From Phytoseiulus persimilis (Eukaryota > Arthropoda > Arachnida > Mesostigmata > Phytoseiidae), in contig CM075102.1 in NCBI GenBank assembly GCA_037576195.1, positions 22,192,745-22,256,744 of the forward strand: DNA of 64,000 bases, given 5' to 3'. Each line of letters starts with the position of its first letter. Position 1 is the stretch's first letter. Position numbers and translations under genes: made by a program. This document shows, piece after piece, positions 50,840-61,608 of the stretch. A model generated the notes under the pieces. It did no database searches, was not told the origin of the DNA, and was given only the letters and a program-made list of their open reading frames with translations.

Positions 50840-53800
50840 ACGCATACGTCCAAGGGACCACAATGTTTTCTTAACTATGTTGCCATCATTCGCCCTGATT
50901 TGAGAGAATATCCTTGTGCTTCCATCGAATCGCTTTCAAGAGAGTGTCGGATCCAGGAAAGACTCAGAAGGGATGGGGGCGGACGTGGATTTTTGATGGA
51001 ACAGGGGTCTCCCTGCCCCTCGAGTTCGGAGGCCATGACTCGGACGATTGGATGCCGATTTTGAGAAATGAGAGAGCGTCTGAGCGCTCGAGGCAAATGT
51101 TATATTTTCTACCCCCAATGGGCTCAATATCGACAGAGTTGTGGCAAGTTGAAACGGATGCTCCGTCATCGAACTTGAGAGGCTTCAAACCCGTGATAGG
51201 ATCGAGTTTCGAAAATCTGTTCCCGCCAAAAATCCTACATACCGGGAATACAGTTCGCCCAGAGATTCAACTCCATGCTTTTCGTCCGGACCATCGGTAA
51301 CATAATGACCGCAATGAATGTACAGTCGATTTCAACGGAGTGAGGTCAATAAGTTGACACCGAGAACAGATTTCAACGCCCATGTTAGCTTTCCTGCTTC
51401 TTTCGAACACCATGAATCACTGAATTAGCGCTGATCTCTGCTTTCGGTGTCATGTTATCGATTTGGCTCCTTGGAATCGACTGACCAGCCTTCTGCGGCC
51501 AGTATAGGACCGATAATCAGAACTGGAAGTGCCCACTCAGAACTCTTCGGGTGAAATGGGAAATATGAATCGCCCACTTGAACCACTTGCAAACAAGCCA
51601 TGTAGCTTTTCCTTCCAGCTCTCCCATGTGCCTTCATTGTTTGGGATTGGGTCCGGTTTGGCCGAGTTATGGTCTCCGAGAGCAATTAAAGGAAGATAAC
51701 TTCCACGAAATCGGGGTTTGAGAGACATTCGATGAGATTTGCGGAGAACCTCGCGCTCCATCCAGATCCCAATACTCCAAGAATCGTTGGGAGATCTGAT
51801 GGCGCGCGATACAAAACAGTTCGAGAGGTCAAAGCAGGTGCGAAAACAGAATCGATCCATGGAAAGCGTGGATTGTCCGCAGCGACAGAGATTGAATCTC
51901 ACGTACACTACTACCTGCCGTGCTTTCGTGCACTTCGTCGTGCTTTTTTCCTGCGTCTAGGAATCCACGAGAACTGCAGGACTTGGTGCTTGAAGAAGCG
52001 CATAGAAACTTGAGGGCCGGGGCGCTCAAGGGGGTTCCTTACTGAAATCGCAATATTCATTTCCAAACCACGAATTATCTTTCCCCCTTGGTTGGGAATT
52101 TCAACTCCGTGAAAAATTCCTGGAAAATATTATCCGAGCTCCAGGTATTATCGCAATCACCCCCACCCCTCCCTCACACAAGGCAACGAAGTTTGCGGGA
52201 CTTCTTTTTTCGTTTGGGATAATCGCGGGTGCCCTCCCTAATGGGCATAGTCTCACTCCTCTAAGTGCAGCACCTGTGGATTTTGTGATTTCAGTGAGGA
52301 GCCCCCCCTGAGCGCGCGGCTCTTTCTCTTCCTCTCTGAGGAGCGATGTCGGCTCGACATTTCTTCTCCATTCCATGAATCCCAGGAATCAGAGGATGAA
52401 GACGTTTCCTCTAACGGTGCATGAATATGTTCCTGTTGTTTCCGCCGTCAAGCATGAACGCAGGGGTGATATCAGCGCACAGTTTTCTTCATCGAGAGCG
52501 GAGCGGGCGAGAATCAACGTTAGTGTTCTTATCCACAAATTCAGCTCGCGGATTTTCAACGAACATGAATCGAAGAGGAGGACGGGTAGCCGTCCTGTTC
52601 CTGCCGTGCTCACTGTGCTCGGGCGTCTCTCCGCCGGAGTGTCAGGATCTCATAATCACCAGAGATGTGCAGCTCGCCATCTGACTAGGTTTAATCTTGG
52701 TGTAGCACGGGTGGGAAGGTAAGTTTCGAACGCGGACCTGTGAGGGAGCAGGCGCATCTTTTTCCGATGTTCCACCTGTCGCTCATTCCGTGGGAACCGA
52801 ATCTCGTTGCGGGTAGCCGACGGAGACCAGGAGGATCCAGGCGACCTTCATAAGTTACTTGGGCTCAAGATGAGAAGGCGCACTATCCCCTATCGGGAGG
52901 CTGCGAAAATCTGCGGTTCAATGAGCGCTGGATGGAGGAGGTTGTAGGCTCAGACCCCGTGGGAAAGACTCAAGGATCCGCTGCTCGAGGCTGACCACCG
53001 CATATCTGCAACGAATATTTTTCGCTCGATAGTAGCTTCTGTTTCAGCCAGCGGCTTATCCTTGAGGAGTCGATAAGGAACGTCAAAGGGTTCGCCTGCA
53101 CGCTTTCAAGCCACAAGCCCGCGCCATTTCCGGAGCTCTCGCGCTCGGACCAGAGTCCTGGAAGCTTCGACTAAAACACCATTAAGTCAAAAGCAATCAT
53201 CGTCGTGTCCATTCATCCGAGAGTCATTTATGAGGCTCGATCCGAGAGCGCTTGATGGCATCCATGAGAGCGCTTGCCGACCCACAAGACCGTCCGGTCG
53301 TTCGGAGAAACGGACGGAGGTGGCCCAAACCGGGGAAGAGGAAAAGAGAAACAAACATAAAAACCTATCGTTCTATTTTTTTCGCGCAGCCCACGGCGCT
53401 CTCTCGATGCGGGAAGGGAGACGGGCGCCGCGGCAGGTAGCATAGCCCTGACGAGGAAAAACTCGTACGGTAAATAACATCGGTTTCTTCCACGCAATCA
53501 ATACGGCTTATCGGAAATAGGGGGCTGAGAGGGAGGGGAAACGAGAACCAAACGGAGGAGGCCAGCGACGCTCACCCTCCTGTCGCATCAAGAATTCGAA
53601 TCGCGCCGGATCAAATCAAATCGACTGCAGCCAAAATACTCTCCCATGGAGCCAGTCGAGCCTCCGCTCGGCCTCGCGAGTCCGAACACGCGTGTTTGGT
53701 TAACAAAAGGCGACGTTCAGTTCGTTGTCTCCGAACCGGATTCATTCGCGTTGTAGCACTTCTCACGAGTGGAATCATCGAAGGAGGTCTCTCGTTGAAT

Positions 53801-55888
53801 ATGACAAGCGCGCTTCTCGGTCCGACGTCGAAGGATTCCCGCGATTGGGAGATTCTCTCCCGACTGCATAACGTTAATATTAATGAGTTTCAGGTCCGGT
53901 TCTACCGGCCACTGAAGAAGGTCTCGAGTCTCGAATCTGCTCCCTCTTTTTGGCTTTTTCGTTCCGAGCTCGACCAGGTCTCAGCGCTTCCTCGGAATCC
54001 GCGTCGCTCTTGAGACAATGGTCACCGGCTGCGGGGGCACTGAGCACTCGAATCGAATCACGAAGTCGGGCTTTGGAAACAATAACGCTTCGCGCTGTTG
54101 AGCGCGGCGTCCCGACCGATGAACGTCCAATTCAAGCACGTATTATACCCTTGGTGTTTAGATCGAGACCGACATACCCTCCCGATTTTCATTGCGGAAC
54201 GTTGCAGAGACTCCACCACCTGAGAAGAGTCGTTCATGCCGATGCATTTCCGAGACAACGGTATCTTCTGTCTTGAAGCTGCTTTGACCGAGAACGATGT
54301 TGCTCCATTCAAAAGCGTCACTCAGAGGAATATCAACGACGATCTTTGTGATAAATGAACAGCATACCGTTTGAGCTTCAAATCAGCTTGATATTTAGAG
54401 GGCGTGCATCGCGAATTCTTACTGATGATTCGATATCAAGAGGGTGGGTCGATTTTGAGTTGATCGATAGCTCTCCAAAAGAACATCTTCCCGTTCCTCG
54501 GAAATCATATTTGAATCGCGATTTCCAGAGCTCGCTGGATATCGAGCTTCCTCTTGCTCATGGTTCCCAGTGCATGCTTCTATCGATCGAAAGCTTGAAA
54601 ATATGTACTATCCTCTTAGTTCCCGACGAGACCGCTTCGTCTGAAAATCCGAGGGATTCGCGCCACGAGAGATGAGTGTTCGTGGCGTTTCGTATCCGAC
54701 TCCGTTACCAGATGAAGCTCCCTGCCCTCTCAAGGCCAGCTCACCGCACAGGAGATTCCGTCAGGCGAAAAAGCAGAATTCTTCATTCATGACTCCGCCT
54801 GTCAGCCGTGAGCTGCTCGAATCGCCTCGGGTCTGGGATGAAATATCGCGCATGCGTTTGTTCCGTAAAGCAAGGCACGGTCCGCTCGGGGGGCGTTCGG
54901 AATGTTGTACACATATTGCAGCCATTGAGAATGCCCTCTGCACCCGCGATAAAGACAGCGAGCCCTGATAAAGTGTCGACTGCACGGCCGCGCTTCGCTA
55001 CCTTTTGAAGCGAAGGCGATAAAGTTATTATGCATAGATGGAGATGAATGAGAATACGGTTCAGGCTTACCGAACTTTCGACGAGTTCACTCGCAAAGCT
55101 CCAACAGCTCGTGTCGAGCCAACTTCCACGGCGCAGAAGCAAAGAGTGGGTTGAGCTACGAGTTCTTTCTCTATTGGTATCCTCGGATGTCCGTCTGTGA
55201 CTAAGCGATTCTGTGGGAACTCCTATTCGGAGTGCATTCTTCTTCGCTGTGACTCATCGCTCTCAATGTTGTCTGACGCAGATCTGCTTGCCGTAGTGAG
55301 GTTTCTAGCTTCCCTCTGTTGTGACGGCGAACCTCCTTTACGGAATCCATGGAAGCCGCCCCTCTGACACGCTGCGATCACTGCAGGGACGGAGCCTGCA
55401 AACTGTTCTTGCGGCTAGGGGTTGCAGAACTTGGTCTGATACCCGGTCCCGGTACTCGAGTGCTGGAGCAGGGGACGTACCCGGTTCACGAAACCCGGGT
55501 TTTTCGCGAGCCCTGCCTGCGGCAATGGATTCTCCCCAGATGGAACTCAGACTTCACAGATTTTCGGAATCCAATCATGAAGAGATCCGGCTCTCTCGTA
55601 ATGTCTAGACAGGCTGCTCGTCCTCTCAAGGATGGCTGAAATAGCAGAGCAAGAGAATCCGCGCCATACCGTACAAAATTCGCTCGAGCCGCCTGAATTG
55701 AGCTCCAGGCAGCCTCTTAGCGGAATCTTACCCCCGCTATCCTGAAAGATCAGACCGTCATCGACTGTGCCATCAACGAGTACCTGTCTCGATTTCGACC
55801 CCATCTGGGGCTCGCGTCGCGCAAAACGTGGGGACGTTACCTCAAAATCTCACGGAGAAAGTAGCACCGTGCCCCCTACTGCGATATA
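50840..55888. other. gene-poor stretch between the MIF-family gene and the mariner element
   Basis: No family was recognised. Frames that look somewhat coding include 52375-52722 (+), which runs into a gtaagt donor at about 52720; 53646-53756 (+), an ATG-initiated 36-codon frame; and 54355-54675 (+), followed by an overlapping ATG frame to 54968. None shows a domain or a spliced partner, so I do not call genes. Confidence 0.35.
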
Positions 55889-55890
55889 TA

Positions 55891-57080
55891 TTGGGTGGAT
55901 GCAGAAGTTCTGGGACCCTCATTTCAATCGCACATAACTCCGCTCCAAGCAGGCGCAGAAAGATAATAAAATACACGACATGTGCGGCATTCAGTCAGCT
56001 TTCGGTTGGAATCCGTGCTTACAGGAGCGATTTTGCTGAGAGGGTCGAAAATCGAAAAATCGCGATTTCGCAATTCTGGCGAAACCAACATTATGACCTT
56101 CTGTTTCCTCAGGCCCCCTTTCCAGAAACATGAAGTTCGTCGAGAAATGAGCGGTTTCAAGGAAAAAGTAGAGCATTTTGGCCACGGCAAAGCGGAGATA
56201 TCGGCTCCCGGAGATCCTTTGGTGACTTTTTTTCCGCCAATTGAACGGTCTCATGGATGGGATGAGCTGGAATTCCCTTGGAAACGCTCAGAAGCCTCTT
56301 GGAAACGTCCTCTCAACACTTTTCATCCTTGTTCGCCTTGCAAGAAGAGACCTCAGAATCAGAGTCGGATTGTCGGAATCATTTTCGTCTTCCCAGCGAC
56401 GGAAGAGTCATCTCACTGCGGTGACACCATTGAGCAATACACACTTTATTTTCCATTATTCGGGTATATAATCGCCGGTTGATGTCGACGGATTTTCGTT
56501 GAGGAAGGCCAGCAAGCCGTCGTCACTAAGTTCGACAGGTCGGCCTGATCGTGGCCCATCGTTCAGGTCCTGGTTGCCGTCTCGGAACTTGGCGAACCAC
56601 CTCTTCACTCTGGAAAGGGGCGAAGTGGCTTCACGGAACACGGGTTCCATTTGCTTCGTCTCCGCCGCTGAACCCCCTTGAGGAACTCGGAGAGCATTGC
56701 GCTCCGGATCAGTTGATCTCGGTTGGCCATTCCGGGAAGATGGCTGGAGTTTTTGAAACTTTCACGAACTTCCGGCGTATCCCATCCATGAAACCGTTCA
56801 ATTGGCGGAGAAGAGGTCTAAAAAAATCGAGTCTCCGCCGCTTTGCCGTGGCCAAAATGCTTATTCTATTTTTGAAACCTCTCGTTTCCCGACGGATCTC
56901 ATGACCCTGAAAAGGAAACAGAGGGTCATAATATTAGTTTCGCCGGAACTGCAAAATTGCGATTTTTCGAATTTCGACCCTTTCAGTAAGATCAATCCTA
57001 TGAGCACAGTGCTCTCCAAAAAATGTCGGTGTTTATTACGTCTGAGAACCGACTGAATTCCGCACATTTCGTATATTTAG
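55891..57080. mobile_element. mariner-like element with long inverted-repeat arms, right end disrupted
   Basis: The left end begins ttgggtggatgcag right after a TA dinucleotide (55889-55890). A left arm (about 55971-56305) and the reverse complement of the right arm (about 56740-57075) align closely. Shared blocks include gggtcgaaa-tcgaaaaatcgc, ttttggccacggcaaagcgg and ccgccaattgaacggt, each followed by matching flanks. The loop (about 56306-56739) holds a transposase remnant on the minus strand. The outer 80 bp of the left arm has no counterpart next to the right arm, where the sequence changes near 57080 and soon enters the 45-bp array. A matching terminal repeat reappears only at 61583-61608. 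Confidence 0.78.
56456..56730 (-). pseudogene. mariner transposase N-terminal fragment, frameshifted
   Basis: Read on the minus strand from ATG at 56730, the start MANRDQLIRSAMLSEFLKG matches the first helix of mariner transposases. After a frameshift the next frame (from about 56680 to 56456) reads V-K-R-W-F-A-K-F-R-D-G-N-Q-D-L-N-D and then PRSGRPVEL. These are the helix-turn-helix and the G-R-P-R/PRSGRP linker of the family. It stops at 56456, and no D,D34D catalytic region follows in any frame. The start codon lies at the inner edge of the right inverted-repeat arm. Non-functional. Confidence 0.8.
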
Positions 57081-57214
57081 TTACTAGCCGGTCTTCGGCC
57101 GACTACGCTGGCTGGCCCGTCCCTTGCTTCGGGAGTCTACTGCTGACAGACACACCTTGCCTAACATGTGGTGTCATCGGGACACCTTCGGGAGTGGCCA
57201 CCGATTCTCGATAG

Positions 57215-60200
57215 ATTGGTCCCGGAATCACCCCTCCAGAGTTGGAAAGTAATGGCCAGATTGGTCTCAGAATCACCGCTCTAATGTTGGAAAGTAATGG
57301 CCAGATTGGTCTCGGAATCACCCCTCCAGAGTTGGAAAGTAATGGCCAGATTGGTCCCGGAATCACCCCTCCAGAGTTGGAAAGTAATGCTCAGATTGAT
57401 CCCGGAATCACCCCTCCAGAGTTGGAAAGTAATTCCCAGATTGGTCTCGGAATCACCCCTCCAGAGTTGGAAAGTAATGGCCAGATTGATCCCGGAATCA
57501 CCCCTCCAGAGTTGGAAAGTAATGCCCAGATTGGTCTCGGAATCACCCCTCCAGAGTTGGAAAGTAATGGCCAGGTTGGTCTCGGAATCACCCCTCCAGG
57601 GTTGGAAATTAATGGCCAGATTGGTCTCAGAATCACCCCTCCAGAGTTGGAAAGTAATGGCCAGGTTGGTCTCGGAATCACCCCTCCAGGGTTGGAAATT
57701 AATGGCCAGATTGGTCTCAGAATCACCCCTCCAGAGTTGGAAAGTAATGGCCAGATTGGTCCCGGAATCACCCCTCCAGAGTTGGAAAGTAATGGCCAGA
57801 TTGGTCTCAGAATCACCGCTCTAATGTTGGAAAGTAATGGCCAGATTGGTCTCGGAATCACCCCTCCAGAGTTGGAAAGTAATGGCCAGATTGGTCCCGG
57901 AATCACCCCTCCAGAGTTGGAAAGTAATGCTCAGATTGATCCCGGAATCACCCCTCCAGAGTTGGAAAGTAATGCCCAGATTGGTCTCGGAATCACCCCT
58001 CCAGAGTTGGAAAGTAATGGCCAGATTGATCCCGGAATCACCCCTCCAGAGTTGGAAAGTAATGCCCAGATTGGTCTCGGAATCACCCCTCCAGAGTTGG
58101 AAAGTAATGGCCAGGTTGGTCTCGGAATCACCCCTCCAGGGTTGGAAATTAATGGCCAGATTGGTCTCAGAATCACCCCTCCAGAGTTGGAAAGTAATGG
58201 CCAGATTGGTCCCGGAATCACCCCTCTAAAGTTGGAAAGTAATGGCCAGATTGGTCTCGAAATCACCCCTCCAGAGTTGGAAAGTAATGCCCAGATTGAT
58301 CCCGGAATCACCCCTCCAGAGTTGGAAAGTAATGCCCAGATTGGTCTCGGAATCACCCCTCCAGAGTTGGAAAGTAATGGCCAGATTGGTCTCGAAATCA
58401 CCCCTCCAGAGTTGGAAAGTAATGGCCAGATTGGTCTCGAAATCACCCCTCCAGAGTTGGAAAGTAATGGCCAGATTGGTCCCGGAATCACCCCTCCAGA
58501 GTTGGAAAGTAATGGCACGATTGGTCTCAGAATCACCGCTCTAATGTTGGAAAGTAATGGCCAGATTGGTCTCGGAATCACCCCTCCAGAGTTGGAAAGT
58601 AATGGCCAGATTGGTCCCGGAATCACCCCTCCAGAGTTGGAAAGTAATGCCCAGATTGATCCCGGAATCAGCCCTCCAGAGTTGGAAAGTAATGCCCAGA
58701 TTGGTCTCGGAATCACCCCTCCAGAGTTGGAAAGTAATGGTCAGATTGATCCCGGAATCACCCCTCCAGAGTTGGAAAGTAATGCCCAGATTGGTCTCGG
58801 AATCACCCCTCCAGAGTTGGAAAGTAATGGTCAGATTGATCCCGGAATCACCCCTCCAGAGTTGGAAAGTAATGCCCAAATTGGTCTCGGAATCACCCCT
58901 CCAGAGTTGGAAAGTAATGCCCAGATTGATCCCGGAATCAGCCCTCCAGAGTTGGAAAGTAATGCCCAGATTGGTCTCGGAATCACCCCTCCAGAGTTGG
59001 AAAGTAATGGTCAGATTGATCCCGGAATCACCCCTCCAGAGTTGGAAAGTAATGGTCAGATTGATCCCGGAATCACCCCTCCAGAGTTGGAAAGTAATGC
59101 CCAGATTGGTCTCGGAATCACCCCTCCAGAGTTGGAAAGTAATGCCCAGATTGATCCCGGAATCAGCCCTCCAGAGTTGGAAAGTAATGCCCAGATTGGT
59201 CTCGGAATCACCCCTCCAGAGTTGGAAAGTAATGCCCAGATTGGTCTCGGAATCACCCCTCCAGAGTTGGAAAGTAATGGTCAGATTGATCCCGGAATCA
59301 CCCCTCCAGAGTTGGAAAGTAATGCCCAGATTGGTCTCGGAATCACCCCTCCAGAGTTGGAAAGTAATGCCCAGATTGGTCTCGGAATCACCCCTCCAGA
59401 GTTGGAAAGTAATGGTCAGATTGATCCCGGAATCAGCCCTCCAGAGTTGGAAAGTAATGCCCAGATTGGTCTCGGAATCACCCCTCCAGAGTTGGAAAGT
59501 AATGCCCAGATTGATCCCGGAATCAGCCCTCCAGAGTTGGAAAGTAATGCCCAGATTGGTCTCGGAATCACCCCTCCAGAGTTGGAAAGTAATGGTCAGA
59601 TTGATCCCGGAATCACCCCTCCAGAGTTGGAAAGTAATGCCCAGATTGGTCTCGGAATCACCCCTCCAGAGTTGGAAAGTAATGGTCAGATTGATCCCGG
59701 AATCACCCCTCCAGAGTTGGAAAGTAATGGTCAGATTGATCCCGGAATCACCCCTCCAGAGTTGGAAAGTAATGCCCAGATTGGTCTCGGAATCACCCCT
59801 CCAGAGTTGGAAAGTAATGGTCAGATTGATCCCGGAATCAGCCCTCCAGAGTTGGAAAGTAATGCCCAGATTGGTCTCGGAATCACCCCTCCAGAGTTGG
59901 AATGTAATGGTCAGATTGATCCCGGAATCACCCCTCCAGAGTTGGAAAGTAATGCCCAGATTGGTCTCGGAATCACCCCTCCAGAGTTGGAAAGTAATGG
60001 TCAGATTGATCCCGGAATCACCCCTCCAGAGTTGGAAAGTAATGGTCAGATTGATCCCGGAATCAGCCCTCCAGAGTTGGAAAGTAATGCCCAGATTGGT
60101 CTCGGAATCACCCCTCCAGAGTTGGAAAGTAATGGTCAGATTGATCCCGGAATCAGCCCTCCAGAGTTGGAAAGTAATGCCCAGATTGGTCTCGGAATCA

Positions 60201-61298
60201 CCCCTCCAGAGTTGGAAAGTAATGGTCAGATTGATCCCGGAATCACCCCTCCAGAGTTGGAAAGTAATGCCCAGATTGGTCTCGGAATCACCCCTCCAGA
60301 GTTGGAAAGTAATGGTCAGATTGATCCCGGAATCACCCCTCCAGAGTTGGAAAGTAATGGTCAGATTGATCCCGGAATCACCCCTCCAGAGTTGGAAAGT
60401 AATGCCCAGATTGGTCTCGGAATCACTCCTCCAGAGTTGGAAAGTAATGCCCAGATTGATCCCGGAATCAGCCCTCCAGAGTTGGAAAGTAATGCCCAGA
60501 TTGGTCTCGGAATCACCCCTCCAGAGTTGGAAAGTAATGCCCAGATTGGTCTCGGAATCACCCCTCCAGAGTTGGAAAGTAATGGTCAGATTGATCCCGG
60601 AATCACCCCTCCAGAGTTGGAAAGTAATGCCCAGATTGGTCTCGGAATCACCCCTCCAGAGTTGGAAAGTAATGGTCAGATTGATCCCGGAATCACCCCT
60701 CCAGGGTTGGAAAGTAATGCCCAGATTGGTCTCGGAATCACCCCTCCAGAGTTGGAAAGTAATGGTCAGATTGATCCCGGAATCACCCCTCCAGAGTTGG
60801 AAAGTAATGCCCAGATTGGTCTCGGAATCACCCCTCCAGAGTTGGAAAGTAATGGCCAGGTTGGTCTCGGAATCACCCCTCCAGGGTTGGAAAGTAATGA
60901 CCAGATTGGTCTCGGAATCACCCCTCTGAAGCTGGGAAGTAATGGCCAGATTGGTTTCGGAATCACCCCTCCAGAGTTGGAAAGTAATGGCCAGATTGGT
61001 TTCGGAATCACCCCTCCAGAGTTGGAAAGTAATGGCCAGATTGGTACCGGAAGCCCCCCCCAGAGTTGGAAACAAATGGCCAGATTGGTCTCGTAATCAC
61101 CCCTCTAGAGTTGGAAAGTAATGACCAGATTGGTCTCGGAATCACCCCTCTAAAGCTGGGAAGTAATGGCCAGATTGGTTTCGGAATCACCCCTCCAGAG
61201 TTGGAAAGTAATGGCCAGATTGGTACCGGAAGCCCCCCCCCCCAGAGTTGGAAACAAATGGCCAGATTGGTCTCGTAATCACCCCTCTAGAGTTGGAA
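57215..61298. repeat. 45-bp minisatellite, about 91 tandem copies
   Basis: A continuous array of a 45-bp unit running attggtctcggaatcac...ccagagttgg...gtaatggccag, with only point variants between most copies. Because 45 is divisible by three and the unit lacks stops in several frames, very long frames stay open on both strands; one reads as repeats of ESNGQIGLGITPPEL. Main variants are ggtctcgg against gatcccgg, cccag against gtcag, and cacccc against cagccc. From about 58650 to 60840 copies tend to alternate in 90-bp pairs. A rarer variant (accgctctaatg) appears near 57270, 57810 and 58530, i.e. 12 and 16 units apart. I regard it as non-coding. Confidence 0.97.
60905..61298. repeat. divergent 3' end of the array with a duplicated block
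   Basis: The last units differ from the body: variants with aagctgggaag, ggtttcgg and ggtaccggaagcccc occur in the same order twice, about 60905-61085 and 61130-61278. The poly-C inside the ggtaccgg variant is longer in the second copy, which shifts the reading frame. This marks a local duplication of about four to five units. Confidence 0.8.
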
Positions 61299-61582
61299 AC
61301 TGAAGGCCTATGTCCTTCCCGGTGAGCCGCCCTACATCATGCAGTTTGTTCCAAGTCGATCCGATCAATACCGGAGGAGCCAATAAAGGAAAAACAATTA
61401 AACAAACTAGATGTATAGGAGAGGGGGTTGGGGAAGGATACCCGATGAGGATGGGATGAGGCCTAAGAGTCTGGCTGGCGTCATAACGGGGCGGTGCACC
61501 TTATCGTCAGAATTTGGATGAGCGTGACAGTATGGAGGGGGTCAAAGTTGGGGTAAATCGCGAGGGGGGGGGGGTGGCCTAT

Positions 61583-61608
61583 GTCCTAGAACTTTTGCAT
61601 CCTCCCAA
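61583..61608 (-). repeat. second mariner-type terminal inverted repeat
   Basis: Reverse-complemented it begins ttgggaggatgcaaaag. It matches the left terminus of the mariner element (55891-55916) at 23 of 26 positions and is followed by TA at 61609-61610. It faces the left terminus, so the pair could bound one 5.7-kb element containing the minisatellite, or it could be the end of a separate decayed copy. Confidence 0.7.

Noticed and set aside
53646-53756. 36-codon ATG frame with a good start context
   Set aside because: Too short to judge, with no signal peptide, domain or spliced continuation visible.
54355-54968. two ATG frames overlapping by an ATGA
   Set aside because: It resembles bacterial coupling, but the window is eukaryotic and neither product is recognisable; likely coincidence.
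57242-61096. 1284-codon open frame as a giant repeat protein gene
   Set aside because: The frame is a by-product of a 45-bp unit without stops; frames on both strands are equally open, and C-run variation breaks it at the end.
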